Shown here: piece after piece, positions 1-6,457 of the stretch | Position numbering within the stretch: the stretch's first letter is position 1 | Layout of the letters: each line of letters begins with the position of its first letter | Assembly (NCBI GenBank): GCA_002495945.1 | Contig: DAHU01000101.1 | Span: 1-20,631 of the forward strand | DNA: 20,631 nucleotides | Reading direction: 5' to 3' | DNA from: Euryarchaeota archaeon UBA13 | GTDB taxonomy: Archaea > Thermoplasmatota > Poseidoniia > Poseidoniales > Poseidoniaceae | The notes under the pieces: generated by a model | What the model saw: the letters and a program-made list of their open reading frames with translations, nothing else | Told to the model about the DNA's origin: nothing | Database searches by the model: none | Made by a program: the position numbers and the translations under genes

Positions 1-419
1 TAGAGCCGATGGAAGGCATAAGATGTGGTGACGGTTGGTGGGTATTGGGTATTGAGGGGTTATTGTATCACTTATCCGGACTTGAAAACGAAAATGATGC
101 TGTACTTGGGCGAGAAATGAATCTTGGAGATTTGCTTAGCAAAGTCACTGCAGATAGTATGGTTACTGCTACACGGAATGGACTATTGCGAATTTGGCGA
201 GCTCCGCACTTAGCAAACTCTGAACGCGAAAGCCGCATCTCTGCTGCTGCAGAGGCTGCGTTAGCGAAAAATTGGGATAAAAGGCGAGAGATGTTCAGTA
301 AAGCAACAAAAGCCGAAGATGAAGGCAGGCTATCATTGGCAGTTGAGCTGTATCAGGCTCTTGGTAGGCAAGAGGACGTTAAGCGCTTACTGAAGCGTCA
401 AAAGGAGGGTGGAGAGTGA
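1..419 (+). CDS. C-terminal part of a beta-propeller-like protein (5' truncated by window edge)
   Basis: The reading frame is open to the left edge, so the gene begins outside the window and the first ATG at 9 is probably internal. The visible first ~65 residues look like the last blades of a WD40/PQQ-type beta-propeller: short hydrophobic strands, a GLLYHLSG strand pair and a terminal GLLRIWRA, close to the usual blade ending. The last ~65 residues are a charged, Ala/Leu/Lys/Glu-rich helical tail with one helix-turn-helix resembling an alpha-solenoid or TPR unit (LAVELYQALGRQEDVKRLL). No catalytic motif is visible. The stop TGA overlaps the GTG start of the next gene, so the two are co-transcribed. 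Function is unknown; a scaffold role is only a guess. Confidence 0.7.
   Translation, partial: EPMEGIRCGDGWWVLGIEGLLYHLSGLENENDAVLGREMNLGDLLSKVTADSMVTATRNGLLRIWRAPHLANSERESRISAAAEAALAKNWDKRREMFSKATKAEDEGRLSLAVELYQALGRQEDVKRLLKRQKEGGE
404..408 (+). promoter_or_regulatory. Shine-Dalgarno site that fixes the GTG start of the DUF357 gene
   Basis: GGAGG sits inside the end of the upstream gene, 7 nt before GTG at 416. The spacing is ideal and supports a GTG start in a 4-nt GTGA stop/start overlap. Confidence 0.75.
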
Positions 420-715
420 GCGAAATAAATAACACAATTTCCAAAGAGAAGTTATTGCATTACCTTAACTTGACTAAAGAAGCGAGAGAAAAAGCGACCG
501 CTATCCATGAAATAGGCTCAGATGAATCTAAAATGCTTTCAACATTGCTGAGAATGGCTGATGATTACACAAATGACGCTCATTATTTTATGGAAAACGG
601 CGACTATATCAGGGCATTCGGTGCGATTAATTATGCTCACGCGTGGATTGATGCTGGGATAAAGCTTAGATTATTAGACGGGCATGGTGATGACCACCTA
701 TTTACCCTGCCGTGA
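416..715 (+). CDS. DUF357 family small archaeal protein
   Basis: This 99-residue helical protein matches my recollection of DUF357 (PF04010), a short archaeal family of unknown function. The signature is the second half: a helix containing MADDYTNDAHYF, a turn MENGDY, then a helix AFGAINYAHAWIDAGIKL, a TPR-like helical hairpin. The start is GTG at 416 in a GTGA overlap with the upstream gene, supported by GGAGG 7 nt away. There is no signal peptide or membrane segment, so it should be cytosolic. Its stop lies 5 nt from the stop of the convergent PIN gene. The fold assignment is fairly secure; no biochemical role can be read from sequence. Confidence 0.8.
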   Translation: MSEINNTISKEKLLHYLNLTKEAREKATAIHEIGSDESKMLSTLLRMADDYTNDAHYFMENGDYIRAFGAINYAHAWIDAGIKLRLLDGHGDDHLFTLP

Positions 716-720
716 TTGTT

Positions 721-1101
721 CTATAGACCTTCAATCATTTTCAGATGCTTATTCTTTGCAACCTCGACTACACATATCCCGGATTGATATAGCCGTTTCT
801 TCAAACTTCTATCAATTGTTAGAACCGAGTATCCGTCTTGACTGGCCAGTTCAAAAATCAAATCATCGGTGTGGCCAAGGCTGGCGGATTTCATGCTGAT
901 GGATTTTTGTTTTAGTAGATCAAGAAGCAATGATCTTCGTTTTGGTCTATCATTTTCTAAGTCTTGTAATTCATGTTCAACCAAATCAATTAGGATTAAG
1001 TTGTAACTACCAAACATTCTTTCAAGTTCAGATTCGAAATTAATGCTCGCGTCAATTATTGCAACCCAGCCGCAGCTGTCGACAATAATGTTCTGAGTCA
1101 T
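721..1101 (-). CDS. Fcf1/Utp24-like PIN-domain protein (probable RNase)
   Basis: This is a 126-residue single PIN domain of the archaeal Fcf1-like group (COG1412), whose eukaryotic relatives act in rRNA processing. The acidic residues expected to bind Mg2+/Mn2+ are in place: D8 after the first beta strand (IIVDSCG), E44 (VEHELQDL), D79/D80 (GHTDDLI) and D97 (VLTIDRSL). It starts with ATG 8 nt after the stop of aIF2-gamma and is the last gene of the S6e-aIF2-gamma-PIN group. This neighbourhood is recurrent in archaea and argues for a role in ribosome maturation. VapC toxins share the fold, but no antitoxin gene is adjacent and the genomic context favours a housekeeping role. Substrate is inferred, not shown. 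Confidence 0.8.
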   Translation of the reverse strand: MTQNIIVDSCGWVAIIDASINFESELERMFGSYNLILIDLVEHELQDLENDRPKRRSLLLDLLKQKSISMKSASLGHTDDLIFELASQDGYSVLTIDRSLKKRLYQSGICVVEVAKNKHLKMIEGL

Positions 1102-1109
1102 TCTATCGC

Positions 1110-2348
1110 CTATTGAATAATTCCGTAGCCAATTAATCTCCAGCGTGAACCAATCCTTCTTGATAGCGAAACTCTTTCTCCCGCATCAACACATATTGGT
1201 AATCTCAATTCAAGGGCTGTTCTTGTTTTCTCTGCGTTTTTGGTAACTCCTACCGAAGTGGCAGTTGCTACATTAATCATAAGCATCTCATTATTTCGCA
1301 GCGGGTGTATTTTTTCTGGTTTCGAGCCATCAGTGGAGACCATATTATCCATTAGATGGACAGAGATTTCGAGAGAGTTTCTTGTTTCAGGTAATGAGCC
1401 AGACAACGACACAACTTGTCCAGATAAGTTATCTGAGGTGGTTATCGATGGGTCTAGATGGGTTGCTAAACCACATAATCCTCCAGCATGCATCTTTTCA
1501 AGACTCAATCCGCCACCTTGCATACTAGTTACTGTAGCCTTGATTGGTTCCCATCGAGTTTTTGAGCCCTGTTCGATTTTTCTACCTGGACCTATTTCTA
1601 TCTCGTCACCTATCTTGAATTCTCCTCTAACAATACTACCGCCTATTACTCCACCTTTCAGCTTAGTGGGCCGAGTACCAGGTCTGTTTATGTCGAATGA
1701 CCGAGCAATATGCATGAGAGGTTTTTGTTTCTCATCTCTATTTGGAGTAGGTATGGTCTTTTCTATGGCATCGATCAAAATATCCAAATTGACATCGTGG
1801 TGTGCAGATACAGGTATAATTGGTGCATTTTCAGCAACAGTTCCCTTCAAGAATTCCTTAATCTCTTGATATGATTCAACTGCCCTATCTCGACTAACTA
1901 AGTCAATCTTATTTTGAACTACAACTATGTTCTTGATTCCCGACATATTTAGCGCCATCAAATGTTCTCTTGTCTGCGGTTGTGGGCATTTTTCGTTTGC
2001 TGCAACCATCAACATTGCTCCATCCATGATGGATGCACCAGTAATCATAATCGCCATCAAAGTCTCGTGACCGGGCGCATCAACGAATGAAACAACTCTC
2101 TGTAGTTCTTCATCGACGTCTTTTTTGCCGTTTGGATTTTTTCCAGAAGCGTAATATTTTCCATCTTTGGTTTGATAAAAGGCAGTATCTGCATAACCTA
2201 ATTTTATCGATATACCGCGTTTTCGCTCTTCTGAATGAGTATCCGTCCAGACTCCAGAGAGTGCCTTGGTTAGAGTTGTTTTTCCATGGTCGACATGGCC
2301 TACTAGTCCGATGTTGACGGTTGGTTGTGCGGGGAGTTTTCTAGCCAT
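1110..2348 (-). CDS. eif2g: Translation initiation factor aIF2 subunit gamma
   Basis: This is the GTPase subunit of heterotrimeric aIF2, which brings initiator Met-tRNA to the small ribosomal subunit. Visible G motifs (numbered from MARKLP) are G1 GHVDHGKT (17-24), switch 1 RGI (about 45-47), G3 DAPGH (90-94), G4 NKID (146-149) and G5 SAH (181-183). Two beta-barrel domains follow (roughly 205-412), with GGVIGGSI and a family-typical end (GSRWRLIGYGII). ATG at 2348 is preferred over an in-frame GTG at 2360 because family proteins begin only a few residues before the first beta strand. AGGAG lies 11 nt upstream, slightly far. The segment between switch 1 and G3, which usually holds a four-cysteine zinc knuckle, has no cysteine here. 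The alpha and beta subunits are not in the window. Confidence 0.97.
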   Translation of the reverse strand: MARKLPAQPTVNIGLVGHVDHGKTTLTKALSGVWTDTHSEERKRGISIKLGYADTAFYQTKDGKYYASGKNPNGKKDVDEELQRVVSFVDAPGHETLMAIMITGASIMDGAMLMVAANEKCPQPQTREHLMALNMSGIKNIVVVQNKIDLVSRDRAVESYQEIKEFLKGTVAENAPIIPVSAHHDVNLDILIDAIEKTIPTPNRDEKQKPLMHIARSFDINRPGTRPTKLKGGVIGGSIVRGEFKIGDEIEIGPGRKIEQGSKTRWEPIKATVTSMQGGGLSLEKMHAGGLCGLATHLDPSITTSDNLSGQVVSLSGSLPETRNSLEISVHLMDNMVSTDGSKPEKIHPLRNNEMLMINVATATSVGVTKNAEKTRTALELRLPICVDAGERVSLSRRIGSRWRLIGYGIIQ

Positions 2349-2387
2349 TCCCTCACACACTCCTATTCACGAAAACCCTCTCGGGAT

Positions 2388-2879
2388 TCACTCCGATGCT
2401 TCTCCACTTTCTGTAGCAAGGATGTCAGACAGTGCTTTTTTCCCTGCTTCAACGACTTTAAGATTGATTTGTCTAGTGTCTTGGTTGATTGTGTTACCAC
2501 GGAAGTTTCTGCGCTTTCTTAGCCCATCTGGCTTGTAACGGAAGCGCTTCTTTTCGCCACCCTTGGTTTTGAATACTAAACTGTGACCTTTGAATCCTGT
2601 TGATTGTGTGACAAGAATGGATTGTCTTGAACCCCCTTCTAAATCCCTTCTTAACGGGGTTCCGGTCTTGTCAGCGCCGCCAGTGATTTGTAATTTGTAT
2701 CCCGACAGTGTTTGGTCTCCCTCGCCTACAAATATTCCGTCAACAACATCGCCAATTTTCTTCCCTAATATTTGGGAGTAGTTATTTCCTGTAATTTTTA
2801 GTGAGTATGCTTTACCGTTGCTCTTTGGGTCGGTGTCATTTACGACAGCAACGAACTCTCCTTGTGAACCAGTAGCCAT
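2388..2879 (-). CDS. rps6e: Small-subunit ribosomal protein S6e
   Basis: S6e is a 30S ribosomal protein of archaea and eukaryotes. The 163-residue product shows the S6e beta-rich core, the conserved GGADKTGTPLRRDL stretch and the basic KKRFRYKPDGLRKRRNFRG region that contacts rRNA. A longer in-frame start at 2930 would add 17 unrelated residues; ATG at 2879 is chosen because MATGSQGEFVAVV matches the expected N-terminus and a purine-rich GAGGCGAT lies just upstream. A TATA-like box at 2916-2924 would give a short leader that includes this site. The stop is 39 nt before the aIF2-gamma start, consistent with co-transcription. The C-terminus is acidic and short, without the long phosphorylated tail of eukaryotic S6. 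Confidence 0.95.
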   Translation of the reverse strand: MATGSQGEFVAVVNDTDPKSNGKAYSLKITGNNYSQILGKKIGDVVDGIFVGEGDQTLSGYKLQITGGADKTGTPLRRDLEGGSRQSILVTQSTGFKGHSLVFKTKGGEKKRFRYKPDGLRKRRNFRGNTINQDTRQINLKVVEAGKKALSDILATESGEASE

Positions 2880-2915
2880 AATATCGCCTCTAAGACAGGT
2901 TGGCCAACAGTGACC

Positions 2916-2924
2916 TATATTTAT
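2916..2924 (-). promoter_or_regulatory. TATA-like box for the S6e-aIF2-gamma-PIN transcript
   Basis: On the minus strand the sequence reads ATAAATATA, a strong archaeal TATA-box match in the 79-nt gap between cdc6 and S6e. Counting about 26 nt to the transcription start gives a leader of roughly 15 nt that contains the Shine-Dalgarno-like GAGGCGAT. This would let the translation genes be transcribed apart from the upstream cdc6 group. Confidence 0.55.
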
Positions 2925-2958
2925 GCTCACCGGATGAACAACAACCGGTATTTGTTGC

Positions 2959-4242
2959 TTACAATCGCTTTTTGAGCAACATTTCTAGTCTGCTTGCAAT
3001 ATCACTCGGTAGGAAATGCGGCATGCTTAGATGAGTAGTTCTGCCTCTGCCACCACTAACAGTAGAAATTCTAGTTGTGATTAATTGGCGGTTTTCCAAT
3101 TCTTTCAAGTATTTCCACAACGTAGTGTGGCTTTTCATACTCTGTTCATATTCTTCACATACTACAGCATACAAACTTTCAACATCGCCGGTGGTCATCG
3201 AACTTTCTTTCTTCAAGCGTCGGCAAATCGCTAGTAAAACTAACATTGCATGAGGTTTCAAACCCTCGATTGCATCGATTTCTGAGACCATGTCGACAGA
3301 TAAAATTTCATCTTTGGCGTGGACATCATCAACACTGATTTCCCTATCGGTGTGATCGTCCTGTCTAATCTCGCAAGATTCTGCAGCTGCTTTCAGCAAC
3401 TCGATAGCCAGTCTTGCATCACCAATAGGGGCAGATTTCTGGGCAATCAGTCGGATTATTTCATCAGAATATGAACCTTTTACTAAAGCCAAATCGGCTC
3501 TTTGCATTGCTATACTGTATAATTCATTTTCATTGTATGGGGGTATTTTGATCAGGTTTGTCTTGCCCATTCGAGATATTACTGCCGTTTCCAACACATC
3601 AAGAACTTGTTCTTGGCTAACTAGTATCAATGATAGGGTGCCCTTGCCCTCTTGGTCTTCATCAATACGTAGCAGTTGGTATAGTATGTCATCTCCAGAT
3701 TTTCTGAGCATGTGGTCTACTTCGTCCAAAATGACAATCAAGTGAGATGAATTTCGGCGGGTTAATTTTCGTAGACTGAGCAGCAACTCACCGATAGATA
3801 GCCCACGGTCAGGATGTCCGGGGTCAATGGCGTGCAAGATACGCTGTACCACTCTTGTGCTTGTCGAGGCATTTCTGCAGTTGACATGGGCTATGTTGAT
3901 GGTTCTTCGATTCACTAAATGTCGCTTTAAATCTCTGCAGAAGGTTTTGACTAAAACTGTTTTACCACTGCCTACAGGTCCAGTTATTATTGCTCGGCAA
4001 CTTGCCTCTTGTTTGTCTATAGAAGCAAATCTTGCGGCTAATTTCATTTGAAAATCTTCACGGCAGACTAACTCTGTGGGTATGAAATCGAAATCCAGTG
4101 GCTCAGGGTTTTCTATCACATAACCCGCACCAATCCGGTCTAGGTAACCAGTCATAACAACGGAAGGCTTACGCCAACCGTTATTGAATATACGCTTTAA
4201 TTTGTGGATTATTTTGCTATTAGCAAAGTCATGGGATTTCAT
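2959..4242 (-). CDS. cdc6: Orc1/Cdc6 replication initiator AAA+ ATPase
   Basis: Archaeal Orc1/Cdc6 proteins bind origins and load the MCM helicase. The 427-residue product has Walker A GPVGSGKT (88-95), Walker B ILDEVD (171-176), a sensor-1 region (LSLILVSQ), an arginine-finger-type segment (SRMGKTNLI) and sensor 2 GDARLAIELL. A C-terminal winged-helix region follows (from about residue 325) with SHTTLWKYLKELENRQLI, suited to DNA contact. ATG at 4242 gives a 14-nt overlap with dph2; an in-frame ATG at 4296 would lie 68 nt inside dph2 and is less likely. A third ATG at 4155, just before the AAA+ N-terminal region, is also possible. There is no intergenic space upstream for a typical origin, so this copy need not mark one. 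Confidence 0.92.
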   Translation of the reverse strand: MKSHDFANSKIIHKLKRIFNNGWRKPSVVMTGYLDRIGAGYVIENPEPLDFDFIPTELVCREDFQMKLAARFASIDKQEASCRAIITGPVGSGKTVLVKTFCRDLKRHLVNRRTINIAHVNCRNASTSTRVVQRILHAIDPGHPDRGLSIGELLLSLRKLTRRNSSHLIVILDEVDHMLRKSGDDILYQLLRIDEDQEGKGTLSLILVSQEQVLDVLETAVISRMGKTNLIKIPPYNENELYSIAMQRADLALVKGSYSDEIIRLIAQKSAPIGDARLAIELLKAAAESCEIRQDDHTDREISVDDVHAKDEILSVDMVSEIDAIEGLKPHAMLVLLAICRRLKKESSMTTGDVESLYAVVCEEYEQSMKSHTTLWKYLKELENRQLITTRISTVSGGRGRTTHLSMPHFLPSDIASRLEMLLKKRL

Positions 4243-5338
4243 CGAACATGTATCCGGTTTCCCACTGTTTCTCACCCAAGGCAACTTCCAATTCAAACGG
4301 TGTGATTAACGGCTTGCGGTAGCGAACAGCATCATCAATGGCAATTCTTGGACAAGCAGTGTTTACAAATGCGTCTACTGGGTAGAAGTCGATTAAATCC
4401 GGACCAATGTGTTCTAAGGCAAGCAAGTAGCCTTTTTTACCGTGCTTTTCCAACATTCTTTTCATTCTCAATGCTAATGTGCGTCTCATTTGACCGGGTT
4501 TTTCACCGATTAGGATGCCGAATGATTGGCAATCTTGACTTGACATTATGAGGCCAAATCGTTGCCTTAGTATTCGTTCAATTCTTTCAAAAGACATCTC
4601 TTCTGCGGAGCCCGAATAGGGGTCTAACATTGCCAACGGTTTACCGGTATGCAAGACTAGTCCGATTGGATGAAAGTCTCCTGAACCTAGGAATAGATAA
4701 TGGCCGATACTTGGGTCATCTCCTGAATAGTTGCAGCCAAGTACTTGACCGGGGAAAGACAGCCTCGCGCCTCCTATTGGTATGGTAACATCATATCCTG
4801 CCTTTTCGAGTTTGTCGTGAAAATCGGGTAGCAGGTGAAGGTGTTGAATAGAACCAACTAAGCCTAATTTTGTATCGGTTAGCGGGGCCATTCGTCCAAC
4901 TGCGTCCATGAATTTCTCTTGTGCTTCAGCTTCAGACAATTCGGTTTCCTTTCCTTGATTGGCAATTCTCTCCTTTGCCATTGCTAAATGTCGGTTGAGA
5001 ACGGGAACTATAGGAGCGATTTCTGGGTCGCCATCATATCTTACGTCGATGAATTCAGTTGGCATTCCAGAATCAATATTCATTTGTGAGTGCCCCATGT
5101 GGGCAACAAGTTCAACACCCATCATTTTCATCTTGTCATGAACTAAATCGCAGGCGCCGTAGCACGGGTCAGCAGCTAAAACAACTTTGGCACTGGTTTC
5201 GGTTTCAATTTCGTCCATCATTTCCAGTGCTTGCATTTTCAGTCCCTCAGGGACCTGTAAAGCAATGAGACGATTGTCGTTTTGTTTGATCTTATCGACC
5301 AAATCGTCCAACTGAAAGTCATGCCTATCTAAGTCCAA
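4229..5338 (-). CDS. dph2: Diphthamide biosynthesis enzyme Dph2 (3-amino-3-carboxypropyl transferase)
   Basis: Dph2 catalyses the first diphthamide step, moving the 3-amino-3-carboxypropyl group of S-adenosylmethionine to a histidine of elongation factor aEF2 by a non-classical radical mechanism. Three separated cysteines expected to hold the 4Fe-4S cluster are visible: C59 in ADPCYGACD, C202 in LGCNYSG and C329 in NTACPRIAIDD. The second and third cysteines lie further along than I recall for Pyrococcus Dph2, owing to a charged insertion around residues 115-150. The start is TTG at 5338, supported by AGGAAGTGA, a one-mismatch Shine-Dalgarno, ending 4 nt upstream; the nearby ATG at 5343 is out of frame. 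It follows the phosphoribosyltransferase gene by 11 nt and overlaps cdc6 by 14 nt, so all are probably one operon. Confidence 0.95.
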   Translation of the reverse strand: MDLDRHDFQLDDLVDKIKQNDNRLIALQVPEGLKMQALEMMDEIETETSAKVVLAADPCYGACDLVHDKMKMMGVELVAHMGHSQMNIDSGMPTEFIDVRYDGDPEIAPIVPVLNRHLAMAKERIANQGKETELSEAEAQEKFMDAVGRMAPLTDTKLGLVGSIQHLHLLPDFHDKLEKAGYDVTIPIGGARLSFPGQVLGCNYSGDDPSIGHYLFLGSGDFHPIGLVLHTGKPLAMLDPYSGSAEEMSFERIERILRQRFGLIMSSQDCQSFGILIGEKPGQMRRTLALRMKRMLEKHGKKGYLLALEHIGPDLIDFYPVDAFVNTACPRIAIDDAVRYRKPLITPFELEVALGEKQWETGYMFDEIP

Positions 5339-5349
5339 AACATCACTTC

Positions 5350-5919
5350 CTAATCCAAAATTACTACCTTTTCGCCGTCCATCTCTAATTTCACTAGAGA
5401 ATTGAATTTGATGTCTGAATATTCCTGTTGCAAAATCTCCATACCTGGACCTTTCTCTACAACCACAATAATATTTTCAATCACGGCACCGGTCTTTTTC
5501 ACGCCTTCAATTACTGAGCGAATGGTTCCACCTGTGGATAATACATCATCAATAATTGCAATTTTCTCGCCCGGTTTGATGTCATTGAGAAAAATACTGC
5601 CTTTTGAATAGCCAGTTTCTTGATTTATTTCGACTTCACCCTCCAAGCCATATTGACGCTTTCTAGCGATAACCATAGGAATGCCGGTTCGCATTGATAG
5701 TGGTGCCATGAGCGGCAGACCCATGGCTTCAATGCCAAGAATGATGTCAATATTTTCCCAATCGATAAGTGGTACAGACAGTTTGATAATCGCTTCAAGA
5801 ACATTCGGCTGTAATCTTGGTACGCCGTCGGTGATCGGATGGATGAAGTAAGGATAATCTCCTTTCCAGATAATTGGTGCTTCGACCAAACTCTGCTTCA
5901 GAATTTCAATTTCTTTCAT
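5350..5919 (-). CDS. Archaeal purine (hypoxanthine/guanine or adenine) phosphoribosyltransferase
   Basis: This is a type I phosphoribosyltransferase that joins a purine base to PRPP for nucleotide salvage. The PRPP-binding motif is complete: IAIIDDVLSTGGT at 120-132. The N-terminal hood YPYFIHPITDGVP (22-34) and the flexible-loop region around RKRQYGLEGEVEI (86-98) match archaeal enzymes annotated as hypoxanthine/guanine phosphoribosyltransferase, which resemble bacterial Apt in sequence. Length (189) is normal. Base specificity cannot be decided from sequence. The ATG start is 16 nt after the GcvH-like stop, and the stop is 11 nt before dph2, so it sits inside the operon. No nucleotide-synthesis partner is adjacent. 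Confidence 0.88.
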   Translation of the reverse strand: MKEIEILKQSLVEAPIIWKGDYPYFIHPITDGVPRLQPNVLEAIIKLSVPLIDWENIDIILGIEAMGLPLMAPLSMRTGIPMVIARKRQYGLEGEVEINQETGYSKGSIFLNDIKPGEKIAIIDDVLSTGGTIRSVIEGVKKTGAVIENIIVVVEKGPGMEILQQEYSDIKFNSLVKLEMDGEKVVILD

Positions 5920-5935
5920 CCAACTATCAACTCTA

Positions 5936-6337
5936 TCAAAGTTCTGCGAGGTATTCTACGTATTCATCTGGGTCAAGTAGCAGTTCTAAATCCAAGTCAT
6001 GAGGCTCAAGGATTATTATCCATCCAAGGTCATAGGCAGAGTCATTGGCTAGGTCGGGGTTAATTTCAACTTCGCCGTTAACTTCGGCTATCAAGCCAGA
6101 GAATGGTGCTGGGAAAGGCTTCTTTTCTTCTGCAGTCCAGATAGAAAACATTCCGTCTCCTTCGTCTACTTCAGTTTCTGCTTGTGGTAGAATTACCCGC
6201 AAGACATCACCAATTTCAAGTCTCAAAAACTCGCTTACTCCAATCATCAATCTTTCATCTTTTTCTTGATACCATAGGTGGTCAGTAGAGTATTTTCTAT
6301 TGTGCGCTACATTAAATTCAACGGTTTCTTCATCCAA
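5936..6337 (-). CDS. GcvH-like lipoyl-domain protein lacking the canonical lipoyl lysine
   Basis: The 133 residues follow the glycine-cleavage H-protein fold from end to end: YSTDHLWYQ at the N-terminus, MIGVSEFLRLEIGDVLRVILP, a second half-barrel with APFSGLIAEVNGEVEINPDL, DLGWIIIL, and a C-terminal helix LLDPDEYVEYL. In true H proteins the lipoylated lysine sits in an ESVKA turn eight residues before the proline of APxSG. An ungapped alignment puts E70 at that place (WTAEEKKPF); K72 and K73 follow two and three residues later. No other glycine-cleavage gene is present. The start is TTG at 6337, fixed by AGGAGG 7 nt upstream; the ATG at 6333 is out of frame. It heads the minus-strand operon. 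It may be a non-lipoylated derivative or use a shifted lysine. Confidence 0.8.
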   Translation of the reverse strand: MDEETVEFNVAHNRKYSTDHLWYQEKDERLMIGVSEFLRLEIGDVLRVILPQAETEVDEGDGMFSIWTAEEKKPFPAPFSGLIAEVNGEVEINPDLANDSAYDLGWIIILEPHDLDLELLLDPDEYVEYLAEL

Positions 6338-6457
6338 AATGATTCCTCCTGTGCGCGCCTCTTAGACATCGTATATGAATAATTTGGGAAATCAGTGATT
6401 TTTGTAATTAGCAAACGGGTTAAGTGAGTCGGCTTATTGGCTATACTGGAGAGGACA
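6338..6457. promoter_or_regulatory. Divergent promoter region between the GcvH-like operon and acyl-CoA dehydrogenase
   Basis: This 120-nt gap serves two divergent genes. On the minus strand AAATTATTCATATAC (6371-6385) can act as TATA box for the operon, giving a leader of about 10-20 nt that contains AGGAGG. On the plus strand the AT-rich stretch TTTTTGTAATTAG near 6400-6412 could serve acyl-CoA dehydrogenase, whose leader ends in GGAGAGG (6448-6454). No operator repeat was recognised. Confidence 0.4.
6345..6350 (-). promoter_or_regulatory. Perfect Shine-Dalgarno that selects a TTG start
   Basis: AGGAGG on the minus strand is followed by 7 nt and then TTG at 6337, the only reasonable in-frame start for the GcvH-like gene. 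It is the strongest ribosome-binding site seen in the window. Confidence 0.75.

Noticed and set aside
721..1101. PIN-domain gene as a VapC toxin
   Set aside because: There is no adjacent small antitoxin gene; it sits in the S6e-aIF2-gamma neighbourhood typical of the Fcf1-like housekeeping group.
416..1101. DUF357 and PIN genes as a convergent toxin-antitoxin pair
   Set aside because: They are convergent, not in an operon, and each matches a separate housekeeping-type archaeal family.
1240..1869. A 209-codon open frame on the plus strand opposite aIF2-gamma
   Set aside because: It is antisense to a fully conserved GTPase gene and its translation shows no domain; it is a shadow of the real frame.
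2929..2949. Inverted repeat ACCGG/CCGGT with an 11-nt loop between cdc6 and S6e
   Set aside because: Only 5 bp in each arm; expected by chance at this window size. It is noted only because it lies next to the S6e TATA box.
2880..2958. Possible replication origin next to cdc6
   Set aside because: The gap is 79 nt, holds a TATA box for S6e, and shows no repeated origin-recognition-box-like motif or long AT-rich tract.
6351..6357. GTGCGCG upstream of the GcvH-like gene, shared with the arm of the 19034 inverted repeat
   Set aside because: Only 7 bases are shared and the flanks differ, so a common regulator motif is not supported.
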